From CAZRKC01 sp964600665 (GTDB taxonomy: Bacteria; Bacillota; SLNR01), in NCBI GenBank assembly GCA_964600665.1, contig CAZRKC010000020.1, forward strand, positions 1-39,068: 39,068 bases of DNA. Direction: 5' to 3'. The notes below the pieces were generated by a model that saw nothing but the letters and a program-made list of their open reading frames with translations, had not been told where the DNA came from and did no database searches. Shown piece by piece: positions 1 to 7,720 of this stretch. The number at the start of each line of letters is the position of its first letter. The stretch's first letter is position 1. Position numbers and translations under genes: made by a program.

Positions 1-31
1 TAATGTGATGATTTCGTGGTACAATTATTCT

Positions 32-100
32 GACTCATAGGATACCTCCAGTAAATGTTTGTTTCGCACACTTACATTATATCTGGTGTTCCTATGAGTC
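32..100. repeat. Imperfect palindrome (hairpin) at left end
   Basis: The outer arms GACTCATAGGA (32-42) and TCCTATGAGTC (90-100) are perfectly complementary. They continue as near-matches (ACCTCCAG against CTGGTG), and an inner pair AATGT/ACATT lies at 54-58 and 74-78. The right arm is also the start of the 54-base repeat found inverted at the other end of the window. It looks like the hairpin end of a dispersed or mobile repeat. No transposase is visible beside it, so the family is unknown. Confidence 0.7.
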
Positions 101-136
101 GTCACTTTCTAATGCACTTGATTTTTCATTTCACCA
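83..136 (+). repeat. Left copy of 54-base terminal inverted repeat
   Basis: Bases 83-136 match the reverse complement of 39014-39067 at 53 of 54 positions; the only mismatch is at base 112 (A against T). Identity stops sharply at both sides. This is far beyond chance and marks a dispersed repeat. It may be an end of a mobile element, or simply the repeat at which an assembly contig broke. Confidence 0.9.
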
Positions 137-171
137 TCACTTCATCACTATTGAGAAAAGGTAAAATTTTC

Positions 172-200
172 TTGCAATTCGAACTTATCAGCTATATAAT
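172..200 (+). promoter_or_regulatory. Sigma-A-type promoter of the pilin operon
   Basis: TTGCAA (172-177) and a perfect TATAAT (195-200) are separated by 17 bases. The predicted transcript start is near 207, followed by GGAGGTG at 227-233, eight bases before the first pilin ATG. Confidence 0.75.
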
Positions 201-241
201 TACAATACGGGATAGAATGTTCGACTGGAGGTGTATATGAT

Positions 242-1342
242 ATGAAAAATTCCAAGGGGATTGCACTCCCATTAGTTCTAATTACAATGCTTGTTCTCGG
301 TGTACTTGGGAGTGTTGTCATGCAGTTTGGTGTGACGGATACTAAACAAGTGGCACGTGATTTGTCAAGGACCCAGGCTTTTTACGCTGCAAGAGCAGGG
401 GCGGATGCGATGGCTGAATACCTCATTAAGAACCCATCTACAGCTGCAGCGACTGTCAGTAAAACCAGCCCAACAAATCGTGCAAGCGGTGATTTGGGAG
501 ATGGGCGGACTTTTTCCGTTTATGTAGAGGGAACAATAGATACCGGCTTGGCCATCACTGCACAGGGGACAAGCAATGGCGTTGTGCAATCAGTGCGACT
601 GGATGTAGGTCGCGCAGAACCAGCTGCGATTTTTGAGGATGTAATATATACCTATGCGGATTTGGATGTTGCATCCATGAAAACGATTATTGGCAGCGTT
701 ACATCAGCAGGAAATATCACAATTCCAAATAATTTCGGGTATAACCATTCTCCTTACACATACCGTTATTACCCGTCACCAATCATACCCACCTTGCCCA
801 CTGACTTGATTAACGGCACTTCAATCAGTATAGGTAATAACCAGACAAAAACGATCAATGATTCATATGCATACACTAGTATCACAATGTCTCCCAATGG
901 CACTTTGGTTTTTGATGTCGGAGACCGTGTGATGAAAGTAGTGATTGATAATTTTGAAACAAAGGGCAGTGTATTTGTTAATGTGACTGGTAAGGGACGT
1001 CTTGAACTGTACATTACTACCTCTGCTGATATCCAAACACCGTTAGTTTTGAATGATGGAAATCCGAACAGCCTGTTCATTTTCCTTAAAGACGGTGCCA
1101 GTTTTAATATGACAGCAAACGGAACAACCAATGCATATATATATGGTCCATATGCTGAAGTTGCAATCCAGTCCGCTTTTTCCACCATTCGGGGAGCGAT
1201 TATCTCTGATGTGGTTGTCAAGATGCCGAACGGATTACAACCCAGCATCGGGAATGTGATTTATGCCCAGATCGATACGGATCTTGATTTTCTGGATGCC
1301 ATCGTGATTTTGCGAAGGAACGAATGGAGAGATGCGCAGTGA
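242..1342 (+). CDS. PilX-like minor type IV pilin / pilus assembly protein
   Basis: A 366-residue protein with a short positively charged leader (MKNSKG) and a hydrophobic helix beginning IALPLVLI, as in PilX-type minor pilins cleaved by prepilin peptidase after the glycine. Glu at position 5 of the mature pilin is absent, as is common for PilX/PilK-like proteins. The conserved RTQAFYAARAGAD segment follows the helix. The rest is beta-rich, and its end (residues about 250-340) resembles the domain found after PilX N-termini in Clostridia. The start is fixed by GGAGGTG eight bases upstream and a good promoter. It is first of three consecutive pilin-like genes; its 3' end overlaps the next gene. 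It probably forms part of a pilus tip or initiation complex at the membrane. The family assignment is good; the exact role is inferred. Confidence 0.75.
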   Translation: MKNSKGIALPLVLITMLVLGVLGSVVMQFGVTDTKQVARDLSRTQAFYAARAGADAMAEYLIKNPSTAAATVSKTSPTNRASGDLGDGRTFSVYVEGTIDTGLAITAQGTSNGVVQSVRLDVGRAEPAAIFEDVIYTYADLDVASMKTIIGSVTSAGNITIPNNFGYNHSPYTYRYYPSPIIPTLPTDLINGTSISIGNNQTKTINDSYAYTSITMSPNGTLVFDVGDRVMKVVIDNFETKGSVFVNVTGKGRLELYITTSADIQTPLVLNDGNPNSLFIFLKDGASFNMTANGTTNAYIYGPYAEVAIQSAFSTIRGAIISDVVVKMPNGLQPSIGNVIYAQIDTDLDFLDAIVILRRNEWRDAQ

Positions 1343-1662
1343 CCAGACTGATGCAATTTAATAATCGGAATGGATTTTCCCTTGTGGAACTGATTGTTGC
1401 GGCAGCCATCTTAGCCATTGTAGCAGCTAGCTTTGTGGGGTTATATACAACAGGCTTTTTTGGTGTTGCATCCGCAGGACTGCGGAGTCAAAATATTTCG
1501 CTTACTCAGGAAGAAATGGAGCGGGCTATTCAAGTCGGTACGAATACGGCAAATTCCCTTACTTTGACATTCAGTGACAGCACGACTGTTACTGTTCAGG
1601 GCGAAATCATAGAGTTCACCAATGACAATGTTGCAATTCGGACCTTCTTGCCCCGAAAATAA
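1339..1662 (+). CDS. Minor pilin with classical prepilin N-terminus (PulI/GspI-like)
   Basis: A 107-residue protein with a textbook class III prepilin signal: a short leader ending NRNG, then FSLVELIVAAAILAIVAASF, with Glu at position 5. Prepilin peptidase should cut before the Phe. GTG at 1339 overlaps the previous stop (GTGA), with GGAGAG at 1326-1331 eight bases upstream, so I prefer it; ATG 1324 in the same frame is the alternative. The globular part is very short (about 75 residues), typical of GspI-like minor pilins. It sits between a PilX-like and a PulJ/PilW-like gene, the usual order of a minor-pilin set that primes pilus assembly. Confidence 0.75.
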   Translation: MTRLMQFNNRNGFSLVELIVAAAILAIVAASFVGLYTTGFFGVASAGLRSQNISLTQEEMERAIQVGTNTANSLTLTFSDSTTVTVQGEIIEFTNDNVAIRTFLPRK

Positions 1663-1683
1663 TCGCGGATAGGGGATGGTGTT

Positions 1684-3501
1684 ATGAGTCTCAACAACAA
1701 CATTAAAATGAAACAAAAAGGGTTGACTCTGATTGAGCTGATGATTGTTTTATCGTTACTCGTGATTTTATTGTCAGCTGGCTACCTTTTGTTCAGTTTT
1801 GGCTATAACACCTTTTTCATTGCACAGGGACGTTCAGATGTGCAACAGAATGTGCGTATTGTTTCTGATTTTTTGACCCGGGAGGTCAGGAATTCTACCT
1901 CGGTCACACTGTTTGATAGTAGTGTAACGGTACCTGCGCACACGGCCTTAAACGATGATGAACACTATATTTTCCTAAATAGTGACGGGAAAATTGAGTT
2001 TCGTTCCAACGAAGGTACTTTTCTTGTTCCGCAAGGGATATCCGACCGGATCGCATTTGACGCTGCTTTTTCGGTCAGTGTAAGTAATAATCGGATCGTT
2101 ACATATCAAATTATTGGAACTCGTGACTCTGGTCAGACAGACACTTTGATTTCCGAGATATTTATTGAGAATCTAGCATTCCAAAACCGGTCAATTACGA
2201 CAGTGGGTACTGACCTGATTGGCATCTACTATATCAAAGAACCGGCTGCCAGTTTAGTGGCTATGACGGTTGATCCTTACCGGATCGAAGAGAATCTATA
2301 CATTGAGAAAGATTTTGTTTTGACATTGACTTTGATAAACGACACATTTAAAGATGGTGTCGCTTCATTAGATGTCTCATTGGGTGATGATCTCACTGGT
2401 CTGAATGTAGGTTCAATGACAAAGATCAGCGATAATTCGGCTACACTTGTAATAAGGGGTAAATTAGAGCTAATCGCAGGTGTTGGGGCAGTTCGTGTCG
2501 ATGCTAATGGGCTAACAGGCGGGAAAAGTCTGGAAGGCAAAGTGATTGTTCAGAAACCAGTCGGATATCTTTCAGCCCGGCCAAGTGAGGTCATTTCGAA
2601 TCCCGGTGGCGAAATGGACTATGTATTCGAACTCGAAGTTGTCAGTAATACTTTAAAGAGGGATATCGATACTGATGATGTTACATTGGATGGCGATTTT
2701 CTAACATCCAATATGACTGTAGTCAGTGCAAGCAGAGTAAGTGCCACATTAGCAACCGTGACGATTCGCGGAAATCTGGAAATGGTGGTGCCAGACGGTG
2801 GTGGTTATGGTGCTGCTTTTATTACTTTGGGGGGGGATACTGAAGGGGATGTGTTTACAGCTGGTTATGGGTTAACCGCGCCTGTTGTGGTGCTTCCTGA
2901 AGATTTTGATTTAGCGCGAACATTAAATGTATCTACAGTTGGAAACGGAACCACATCGATTACTGGAACCACCAGTTACCCAAATAACACTACGGTGACG
3001 ATTACTGCAACAGCAACTGGAGACTGGGAGTTTCTTAAATGGACTGTCAATGGGAGCGAGGTAGCCCATTTGAATGGTGAAATAAGTATCTTGATGAATG
3101 AAAATAAGACAGCCGTGTCGCATTTTCGCCTCCCATACGATAAAATTCCACTGGGAAGTTATGTGCGATATAGTAATAAAGAGTATATCAAATTAACCCA
3201 AGCGAGATTAATGGATCGGTATCCTTCTTCGGGCACCATGAAGTGGGATGTTAATGCAGCATGGCCAACCCGTGCAGAGTTGATGGGGATATCACAAGCT
3301 GCCAGAGCTGGAGCAGGTAATTACTGGACAGGTACTTCTGGGAGCGGCAACGATGCATATTATGTGGATAACAATGGAGCTATTTTGCTTCGGAATAAAG
3401 CCCCAGGTGTCAATCAGCGGCCGTGTATTTCGATTGTGCCCAGTGGACTCTATGCGTACTCTGGTGACGGGACCGCAGCAAATCCATATGTTGTTTATTA
3501 A
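1684..3501 (+). CDS. Large PulJ/PilW-like minor pilin with adhesin-like domains
   Basis: A 605-residue protein. Residues 8-40 form a prepilin signal and helix (KQKG, then LTLIELMIVLSLLVILLSAGY, Glu at +5). Up to about residue 180 it resembles PulJ/PilW minor pilins (QGRSDVQQNVRIVSDFLTREVRNS). Then come two homologous beta-rich modules (about 190-290 and 295-400), each with a V-L-x-G/I-R-G-x-L-E pattern, which I read as tandem Ig-like surface domains. Residues about 408-485 match the divergent InlB B-type bacterial repeat (NVSTVGNGTTSITGTTSYPN, later FLKWTVNG). The last 115 residues (YWTGTSGSGNDAYYVDNNGA, and SGDGTAANPYVV at the end) look like an Lcl/DUF1566-type domain. This suggests a pilin carrying an adhesin at the pilus tip. 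DNA is AT-richer than the rest of the window. Domain names come from pattern memory. Confidence 0.7.
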   Translation: MSLNNNIKMKQKGLTLIELMIVLSLLVILLSAGYLLFSFGYNTFFIAQGRSDVQQNVRIVSDFLTREVRNSTSVTLFDSSVTVPAHTALNDDEHYIFLNSDGKIEFRSNEGTFLVPQGISDRIAFDAAFSVSVSNNRIVTYQIIGTRDSGQTDTLISEIFIENLAFQNRSITTVGTDLIGIYYIKEPAASLVAMTVDPYRIEENLYIEKDFVLTLTLINDTFKDGVASLDVSLGDDLTGLNVGSMTKISDNSATLVIRGKLELIAGVGAVRVDANGLTGGKSLEGKVIVQKPVGYLSARPSEVISNPGGEMDYVFELEVVSNTLKRDIDTDDVTLDGDFLTSNMTVVSASRVSATLATVTIRGNLEMVVPDGGGYGAAFITLGGDTEGDVFTAGYGLTAPVVVLPEDFDLARTLNVSTVGNGTTSITGTTSYPNNTTVTITATATGDWEFLKWTVNGSEVAHLNGEISILMNENKTAVSHFRLPYDKIPLGSYVRYSNKEYIKLTQARLMDRYPSSGTMKWDVNAAWPTRAELMGISQAARAGAGNYWTGTSGSGNDAYYVDNNGAILLRNKAPGVNQRPCISIVPSGLYAYSGDGTAANPYVVY

Positions 3502-3994
3502 TCGTTGGCTTGAGAAAAAATCAATGAGTGCGAGCACACCCAAGCCACGATATGCGGCAGAAGTGATTTGTGGTTCGAACTTGTGTATTGTGCAATCTAG
3601 ATTTGGCCTGACGAGTGTAATTTCGAAAATATTTATGGATAATCAGCATAATTAATCTTTACATTAAATGCATATGGGCGTATAATAGTGTCACCGGGTT
3701 GTCGTAACTTGCGTTTGCGACCGATGGTGATTCTCTTTTTCAACAATTTCCGACAAATATCTACAATCCATATAAATCAAGGGTTTCAAAATCAATCACG
3801 GGCAAACCACTATATGTAGTCACATATTTACGAGGCAGCCACTACGCTGCAGCAATGTATATTATTCCACTATATTGTATTAAAACACATATTCTCATAA
3901 GAGCTCTCTCTCAAACCGTTTTGAGATATGGCTTTTTGTTTTTCTAGGGGCAAACGAACCTCTGTTCGCTATCAGAAATGAGGTGCTTGCAGGA
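3502..3994 (+). promoter_or_regulatory. Promoter and structured leader upstream of cheW
   Basis: This 490-base gap holds no convincing gene. TTTACA (3658-3663), 17 bases, TATAAT (3681-3686) form a strong promoter, predicting a leader of about 300 bases before the cheW ATG. The leader contains a TCACC/GGTGA-closed stem (3691-3730), ATATGT/ACATAT with an AGTC loop (3812-3827), GCAGC/GCTGC (3835-3850), and a terminator-like hairpin (3909-3926) followed by a U-rich stretch. This resembles an attenuator or riboswitch leader, but I do not recognise the class. Confidence 0.55.
3909..3943 (+). terminator. Terminator-like hairpin in the cheW leader
   Basis: TCTCAAA (3909-3915) pairs with TTTGAGA (3920-3926) around a four-base loop; seven bases later comes a T-rich run (CTTTTTGTTTTT). 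It lies about 50 bases before the cheW start, so it could end upstream transcription or act as an attenuator. Confidence 0.5.
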
Positions 3995-4444
3995 ATGGAT
4001 CAACAACTCGTCGTATTCAGGATCTCAGATGACCTGTATGGGTTTGACTCGGACTATGTTACCGAAATCGTTATGACCGACAACTTTAGACAACAACCGG
4101 ATCTGACAGATGAAATCCATGGTTTCTTGAACATTCACGACGAGGCGATTCCTGTGATTGATTTCCGGAGAAAAATTGGCATTTACACTAAGTGTCATTC
4201 TGAGGAAAGCTGGGTTATGATCGTCCATGCTGATAACCAGACTGTGGGACTCATGGTCGACGGGGTGGTGGAGATGTGTCAAAAAGACATCTGCGAGATC
4301 CGTCCCATGCAATCCCTGCTCCACACCTGCCATACCCGTTTGATTAAAGGGTTTGGCTACCTGAACGGAAGAAAAATCGCTTTAGTGTGTCCCAATGCGA
4401 TCATCCAAACAGTCAATTTGCCGGTAACGGCTCATGCAATCTAA
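3995..4444 (+). CDS. CheW-like coupling/scaffold protein
   Basis: A 149-residue single CheW domain. In chemotaxis this cytoplasmic adaptor couples methyl-accepting receptors to CheA. The sequence shows the family pattern: QLVVFRISDDLYGFDSDYVTEI at the start, a P-D-L-T-D-E-I-x-G-F-L-N-I core, a V-I-D-F-R segment, then MIVHADNQTVGLMVDGVVEM and an FGYLNGRKIALV ending. ATG 3995 is preferred because GAGGTG lies nine bases upstream; GTG 3983 is in frame but has no good site. No cheA, receptor or response regulator is near, so it is a solitary cheW. It may serve an unlinked chemosensory array, perhaps one for pilus-driven motility given the pilins upstream. The function in this organism is inferred. 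Confidence 0.85.
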   Translation: MDQQLVVFRISDDLYGFDSDYVTEIVMTDNFRQQPDLTDEIHGFLNIHDEAIPVIDFRRKIGIYTKCHSEESWVMIVHADNQTVGLMVDGVVEMCQKDICEIRPMQSLLHTCHTRLIKGFGYLNGRKIALVCPNAIIQTVNLPVTAHAI

Positions 4445-4465
4445 TCAGAGAGTCAGGTGATCAAT

Positions 4466-4627
4466 ATGTCTGTGGATTTTTGCCCGCAGTGCGGGACCCC
4501 GGTGGTGGAATCCATTCGCACTAGCTTTGATACTTTCGTGGAAGGGTATGTGGTTTGCTGGAAATGCAAATGTCGGATCAGTCTGGAAGTTGGAAATCCG
4601 GGCACGCAAGAACCGAAAGAAGAATAG
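4466..4627 (+). CDS. Small zinc-ribbon protein, 53 residues
   Basis: The short open frame begins MSVDFCPQCGTPVVESIR and ends in a charged tail EPKEE. Two cysteine pairs (Cys6/Cys9 in CPQC and Cys31/Cys34 in CWKC, plus Cys36) spaced by about 21 residues form a typical zinc-ribbon. AGGTGA at 4455-4460 lies five bases before the ATG and a strong terminator follows the stop, so this looks like a real gene, probably translated from the cheW message (21-base gap). No enzymatic function can be assigned; it may be a nucleic-acid or protein-binding accessory. Confidence 0.7.
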   Translation: MSVDFCPQCGTPVVESIRTSFDTFVEGYVVCWKCKCRISLEVGNPGTQEPKEE

Positions 4628-4635
4628 CGAAGGAT

Positions 4636-4660
4636 ACCGGCGAGAGCCGGTTTTTTGTTT
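4636..4660 (+). terminator. Rho-independent terminator
   Basis: ACCGGC (4636-4641), loop GAGA, GCCGGT (4646-4651), then TTTTTTGTTT. It closes the cheW / zinc-ribbon unit just after the stop codon. Confidence 0.9.
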
Positions 4661-4722
4661 GACTTATTAATTATTTGATGATAAAATCATTTTGACTATC
4701 GCGAATGAAGGAGCTGGAATCC

Positions 4723-6183
4723 GTGGCCCAACCACATATGATGAATGACTTGACGAAAGGCAGCATCCCCCGACATTTGGTTCGCTTCGCCATCCCCATG
4801 CTGCTGGGGAATTTACTTCAAGCCCTATACAACACCGTGGACAGTATATGGGTGGGCCGATATATCGGGGCAGAAGCCCTGGGGGCCGTTTCGGTCAGCT
4901 TCCCGATTATTTTTGCCTTGATTGCGCTGGTGATGGGTATTACTATGGCGACGACCACTATGGTGTCTCAGTATGCCGGTGCTAAACAGTATGATATGGT
5001 CCGGAAAACCATCAATAATGCCGTGCTGGTCCTGTTGATCGCTGCGGTTTTTCTGACCGGGATCGGCATTCTCTTGCATAAGCCCCTTCTAAAATTGATC
5101 AATGTGCCGGAAACCTTGATGCCTATGGCATCCAGCTATATGATCATCTTCCTCAGCGGCATGATCTTTATGTTTGGATATAATGTGCTGGGAGCTATTC
5201 TCAGAGGACTGGGGGATTCCAAGACACCTTTGAAATTTTTGCTGGTGGCGACCATCGCCAATATCATCCTGGATTCACTTCTCATCATCGGTGTGGGACC
5301 TTTTCCCCGCATGGGTGTCGCCGGTGCTGCATTAGCCACGGTAATTTCACAGGGGTTATCGACGGTGCTCGCCCTCAACTATCTGAATAAACGTGATCAT
5401 TTAGTGGCGGTACGCCTGAGTGAGCTGAAATACGATGCGCAATTGACACGGACTACGATTCGGATCGGCCTTCCCTCCGGAATCCAGCAGACGGTGGTTG
5501 CGGTGGGTGGTTTGGTGATCAGTGCCATCATCAATTCCTTTGGTCCGCTGGTAGTTGCGGCTTATGGCGCTGCGATGCGGTTGGATCAGTTTGCGTTTAT
5601 GCCCTCCATGTCCATTGGCCTTGCGGTCTCGGCATTGGTGGGACAGAACATCGGTGCCGGCCGGGAAGACCGGGTGCAGGCAACGGTTTACTGGGGCAGT
5701 TTGGTTTCGCTGGGCATTACCAGTGTAATGACATTAGTTGCGGTTTTTTCACCCAAGATTTTATTGACCCTCTTCACATCTGATGCCCAGGTGTTGGAAA
5801 TCGGGGCTCAGTATCTCCGAATCGTGGGGTTATCCTATATCCCCTTTGCGTTGATGTTTGTGATCACTGGTGCCCTACGGGGAGCGGGGGATACACTGCC
5901 GACCATGGTCATTTCCATTGCCACCTTGTGGCTGGTGAGACTTCCTCTTGCGCGTTACCTGTCGGCCATACCGGATTTAGGACCTAGAGGGATCTGGATC
6001 GCGATTGCAATCAGCTCTACTGCGGGGATGCTGGCAGCCCGGATCTATTATGCAAGCGGCCGCTGGAGAAATAAAGGGATCATTAAACGACGATCGCCGA
6101 TCGAAGCAGAACAAGAATTGGAATCACCAAATGAGGTATACACAGAAAATCATCAACTGGATTTCAGCCTGGATTCGGACTGA
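4723..6183 (+). CDS. MATE-family multidrug efflux transporter
   Basis: A 486-residue integral membrane protein with about 12 hydrophobic segments. It begins with the family signature LTKGSIPRHLVRFAIPMLLG and the LYNTVDSIWVGRYIGAEALG motif of MATE exporters (NorM/DinF/MepA group), with a second-half equivalent AAYGAAMRLDQFAFMPSMSIG. Such proteins expel cationic drugs or metabolites in exchange for Na+ or H+. GTG 4723 is preferred, since AAGGAG at 4708-4713 sits nine bases before it; ATG 4705 overlaps that site. A MarR-family gene follows after 13 bases, a frequent pairing in which the MarR protein represses the exporter and responds to its substrate. The substrate cannot be told from sequence. 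Confidence 0.92.
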   Translation: MAQPHMMNDLTKGSIPRHLVRFAIPMLLGNLLQALYNTVDSIWVGRYIGAEALGAVSVSFPIIFALIALVMGITMATTTMVSQYAGAKQYDMVRKTINNAVLVLLIAAVFLTGIGILLHKPLLKLINVPETLMPMASSYMIIFLSGMIFMFGYNVLGAILRGLGDSKTPLKFLLVATIANIILDSLLIIGVGPFPRMGVAGAALATVISQGLSTVLALNYLNKRDHLVAVRLSELKYDAQLTRTTIRIGLPSGIQQTVVAVGGLVISAIINSFGPLVVAAYGAAMRLDQFAFMPSMSIGLAVSALVGQNIGAGREDRVQATVYWGSLVSLGITSVMTLVAVFSPKILLTLFTSDAQVLEIGAQYLRIVGLSYIPFALMFVITGALRGAGDTLPTMVISIATLWLVRLPLARYLSAIPDLGPRGIWIAIAISSTAGMLAARIYYASGRWRNKGIIKRRSPIEAEQELESPNEVYTENHQLDFSLDSD

Positions 6184-6196
6184 AAGGGGTCATGAT

Positions 6197-6655
6197 ATGA
6201 ACGACCGTGAACTTGCACGCCTCTTCGACGCATTTTTCATGAAGGCAGGGAACTGGTTCAAACAACAGTTCCAACAACAAATGAAGTCAAGAACTCCGGA
6301 ATTGACCCCGGCGCAATATCGTATTCTGTTCATTATTCGCCGGATGCAGCCTTGTAAAATGAGCGACCTGAGTGAAGAAGCCATGGTCAGTTCTTCCAGC
6401 ATGACCATTATGTTGAATAAAATGGTGGACGATGGCTTTGTGCAACGATTGTCTTCAAAGGAGGATCGGCGGGTGATCCGGGTTAAGCTCACGCCCAAAG
6501 GGGATGCGACTTTGAATCAGGTCCATGAAGGGTATCTGGATCAACTGGAGCAAATCTTTGCCACGATTTCACCAGAACGCAAGGATCGGATGCATGCACT
6601 TTTGCTTGAAGTCAATGCCATGATGGGCCATGATAGGGAAGAAACCCGGAACTGA
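6197..6655 (+). CDS. MarR-family transcriptional regulator
   Basis: A 152-residue winged helix-turn-helix protein. Residues about 38-105 contain the MarR core: LTPAQYRILFIIRRM, the recognition-helix region VSSSSMTIMLNKMVDDGFVQR, and the wing SSKEDRRVIRVKLTPKGDA, whose D-R-R is characteristic. A C-terminal helix should form the dimer interface. ATG 6197 has AAAGGGG seven bases upstream; the frame is open farther upstream, but that part lies inside the MATE gene. Gene order suggests it controls the MATE exporter just upstream, as many MarR proteins do. No cysteine-based redox sensor is obvious, so a ligand-responsive regulator is more likely. Confidence 0.9.
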   Translation: MNDRELARLFDAFFMKAGNWFKQQFQQQMKSRTPELTPAQYRILFIIRRMQPCKMSDLSEEAMVSSSSMTIMLNKMVDDGFVQRLSSKEDRRVIRVKLTPKGDATLNQVHEGYLDQLEQIFATISPERKDRMHALLLEVNAMMGHDREETRN

Positions 6656-6709
6656 GGAAGGAATGAATGAGTACCCGTTGAATTCTATACCTCACGAGGA
6701 GGGATGAAC

Positions 6710-7141
6710 ATGTTGGATGTGCAACAGATACAGGATATTCTACCCCATCGCTACCCATTTCTGCTGGTTGACCGGATCCTGGAACTGGAAGCAGGCAAGC
6801 GGGCTGTGGGGATCAAGAATGTGTCCATCAACGAGCCGTTTTTCCAAGGGCATTTCCCCGGATACCCAGTGATGCCAGGGGTGCTGATAGTGGAAGCTAT
6901 GGCACAAGTGGGTGCCGTCGCCATGCTCAGTCTGCCGGAGTTCCAAGGGAAGATCGGTCTATTTGCCGGGATTGACAAGCTTCGGTTTCGGCGCCAAGTA
7001 GTTCCCGGTGACCAGCTTCGAATTGAAGTCGTGATGGAGCGAGTTCGCGGGCGGGTGGGGAAAGGACTGGGTACAGTGTATGTGGGGGATGAAAAGGCAG
7101 TTGAGGGTGAACTGATGTTTGCCATTTCGGATAAGGTGTGA
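6710..7141 (+). CDS. fabZ: 3-hydroxyacyl-[acyl-carrier-protein] dehydratase FabZ
   Basis: A 143-residue hot-dog-fold enzyme that dehydrates (3R)-hydroxyacyl-ACP to trans-2-enoyl-ACP in type II fatty acid synthesis in the cytoplasm. It begins with the usual IQDILPHRYPFLLVDRIL. The catalytic histidine is His48 in FFQGHFPGYPVMPGV and the catalytic acid Glu62 in LIVEAMAQ; length is normal for FabZ. ATG 6710 is preferred because GAGGAGGG (6696-6703) is seven bases upstream, while ATG 6704 abuts it. It stands alone rather than within a fab cluster, so either it is a second copy or the pathway is dispersed here. Confidence 0.95.
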   Translation: MLDVQQIQDILPHRYPFLLVDRILELEAGKRAVGIKNVSINEPFFQGHFPGYPVMPGVLIVEAMAQVGAVAMLSLPEFQGKIGLFAGIDKLRFRRQVVPGDQLRIEVVMERVRGRVGKGLGTVYVGDEKAVEGELMFAISDKV

Positions 7142-7146
7142 TCATC

Positions 7147-7173
7147 GACTGCGGATCATGGCAGCAGTCTTTT
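7147..7173 (+). terminator. Probable terminator after fabZ
   Basis: GACTGC (7147-7152) pairs with GCAGTC (7164-7169) over an 11-base loop, followed by a short TTTT run. Modest stem and tail, but placed right after the fabZ stop. Confidence 0.5.
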
Positions 7174-7297
7174 AGGCCTGTTGATGAACAATATGAATGT
7201 CAATCGGAGAATATGTGAATCGCCGGCCCATAACCGGCAGCAGGACATCATCATTGCACAAAAATGGCAATTTTTATAAAAAAATGACTGTTAATTA

Positions 7298-7326
7298 TTG
7301 ACACCCGCTGTAAACAGTGATACGAT
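7298..7326 (+). promoter_or_regulatory. Sigma-A-type promoter of the Spo0E-like gene
   Basis: Perfect TTGACA (7298-7303), 17-base spacer, TACGAT (7321-7326). It implies a leader of about 80-100 bases before the Spo0E-like coding region. Nothing else is recognised in the 269 bases after fabZ. Confidence 0.75.
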
Positions 7327-7410
7327 GAGCGTAACTGGATACAATTCCAGGATTAAAACTGGGACAGTGGTATTTTGCAGTGAGCAATCGCATTTTCCAC
7401 CAACGGGTCC

Positions 7411-7623
7411 ATGGAATGGCGGGTGGTGCAAATGATCTCCGGAACTTCAATTTCCAGAGAGAGTGATGCTGAAGCAAAATTGCGCATGGAATTGGAAGCG
7501 GTTCGCAGCCGGTTGTACCGGTTGATTCAAGGGGACCGTGAACAGTTGGGGCGGGATGATGTATATCGTCTCAGTGAGCAGTTGGATCGATTGATATTGC
7601 AGTACATGCGGTATAGCAACTAA
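7411..7623 (+). CDS. Spo0E-like aspartyl-phosphate phosphatase
   Basis: A small helical protein of up to 70 residues. The region LRMELEAVRSRLYRLI followed by VYRLSEQLDRLILQYMR matches the Spo0E family, whose S-x-x-L-D-x-L-I signature (here SEQLDRLI) contains the residues that dephosphorylate Spo0A~P and so delay sporulation. Start choice is uncertain: ATG 7411 has no clear ribosome site, whereas ATG 7432 (63 residues) follows a GGTGG stretch at about 7422-7426. It has its own TTGACA promoter and is directly followed by a cyclic-di-GMP riboswitch. The family call is firm; the target is inferred. Confidence 0.8.
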   Translation: MEWRVVQMISGTSISRESDAEAKLRMELEAVRSRLYRLIQGDREQLGRDDVYRLSEQLDRLILQYMRYSN

Positions 7624-7639
7624 ACAATTAAATACTTTT

Positions 7640-7720
7640 TGAAAAAGGCAAACCTGTTGAAAAGCAGGGGCGCAAAACTACAGGGTCTAAGGTCGAGAGA
7701 CTAAGATAGCCAGTTGCCAA
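7640..7720 (+). ncRNA. Cyclic-di-GMP-I riboswitch aptamer (GEMM-I)
   Basis: All hallmarks of the class are visible. A closing stem GGCA/TGCC lies at 7647-7650 and 7715-7718. A CCTGTT-GAAA-AGCAGG hairpin with a GNRA tetraloop spans 7653-7668. The conserved core GGGGCGCAAAACTA (consensus GGACGCAAAGCC) runs from 7667 to 7680. A second helix starts CAGGGTCTAAGG and returns through CTAAGATAGCCAG (7701-7713). It binds the second messenger c-di-GMP. It lies 16 bases after the Spo0E-like gene and is followed by a terminator that overlaps an alternative helix, so it should control the 92-residue HTH gene downstream. Confidence 0.93.

Noticed and set aside
55..240. 61-residue open frame at the left end
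   Set aside because: It runs through the palindromic repeat and the pilin promoter, has no family resemblance and no ribosome site.
3353..3655. 100-residue open frame overlapping the pilin 3' end
   Set aside because: Mostly an out-of-frame reading of the pilin's last domain; the tail has no motif or ribosome site.
3797..3850. Second cyclic-di-GMP riboswitch before cheW
   Set aside because: GGGCAAACC plus a small hairpin is reminiscent of GEMM-I, but the GNRA loop, the ACGCAAAGCC core and the CTAA/GATAGCC helix are absent.
3292..3980. Diversity-generating retroelement variable region at the end of the large pilin
   Set aside because: The C-terminal domain type can be a DGR target, but there is no template repeat downstream and no reverse transcriptase in the window.
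6005..6196. N-terminal extension of the MarR protein
   Set aside because: The frame is open upstream only because it overlaps the MATE gene; AAAGGGG and ATG 6197 give the normal MarR length.
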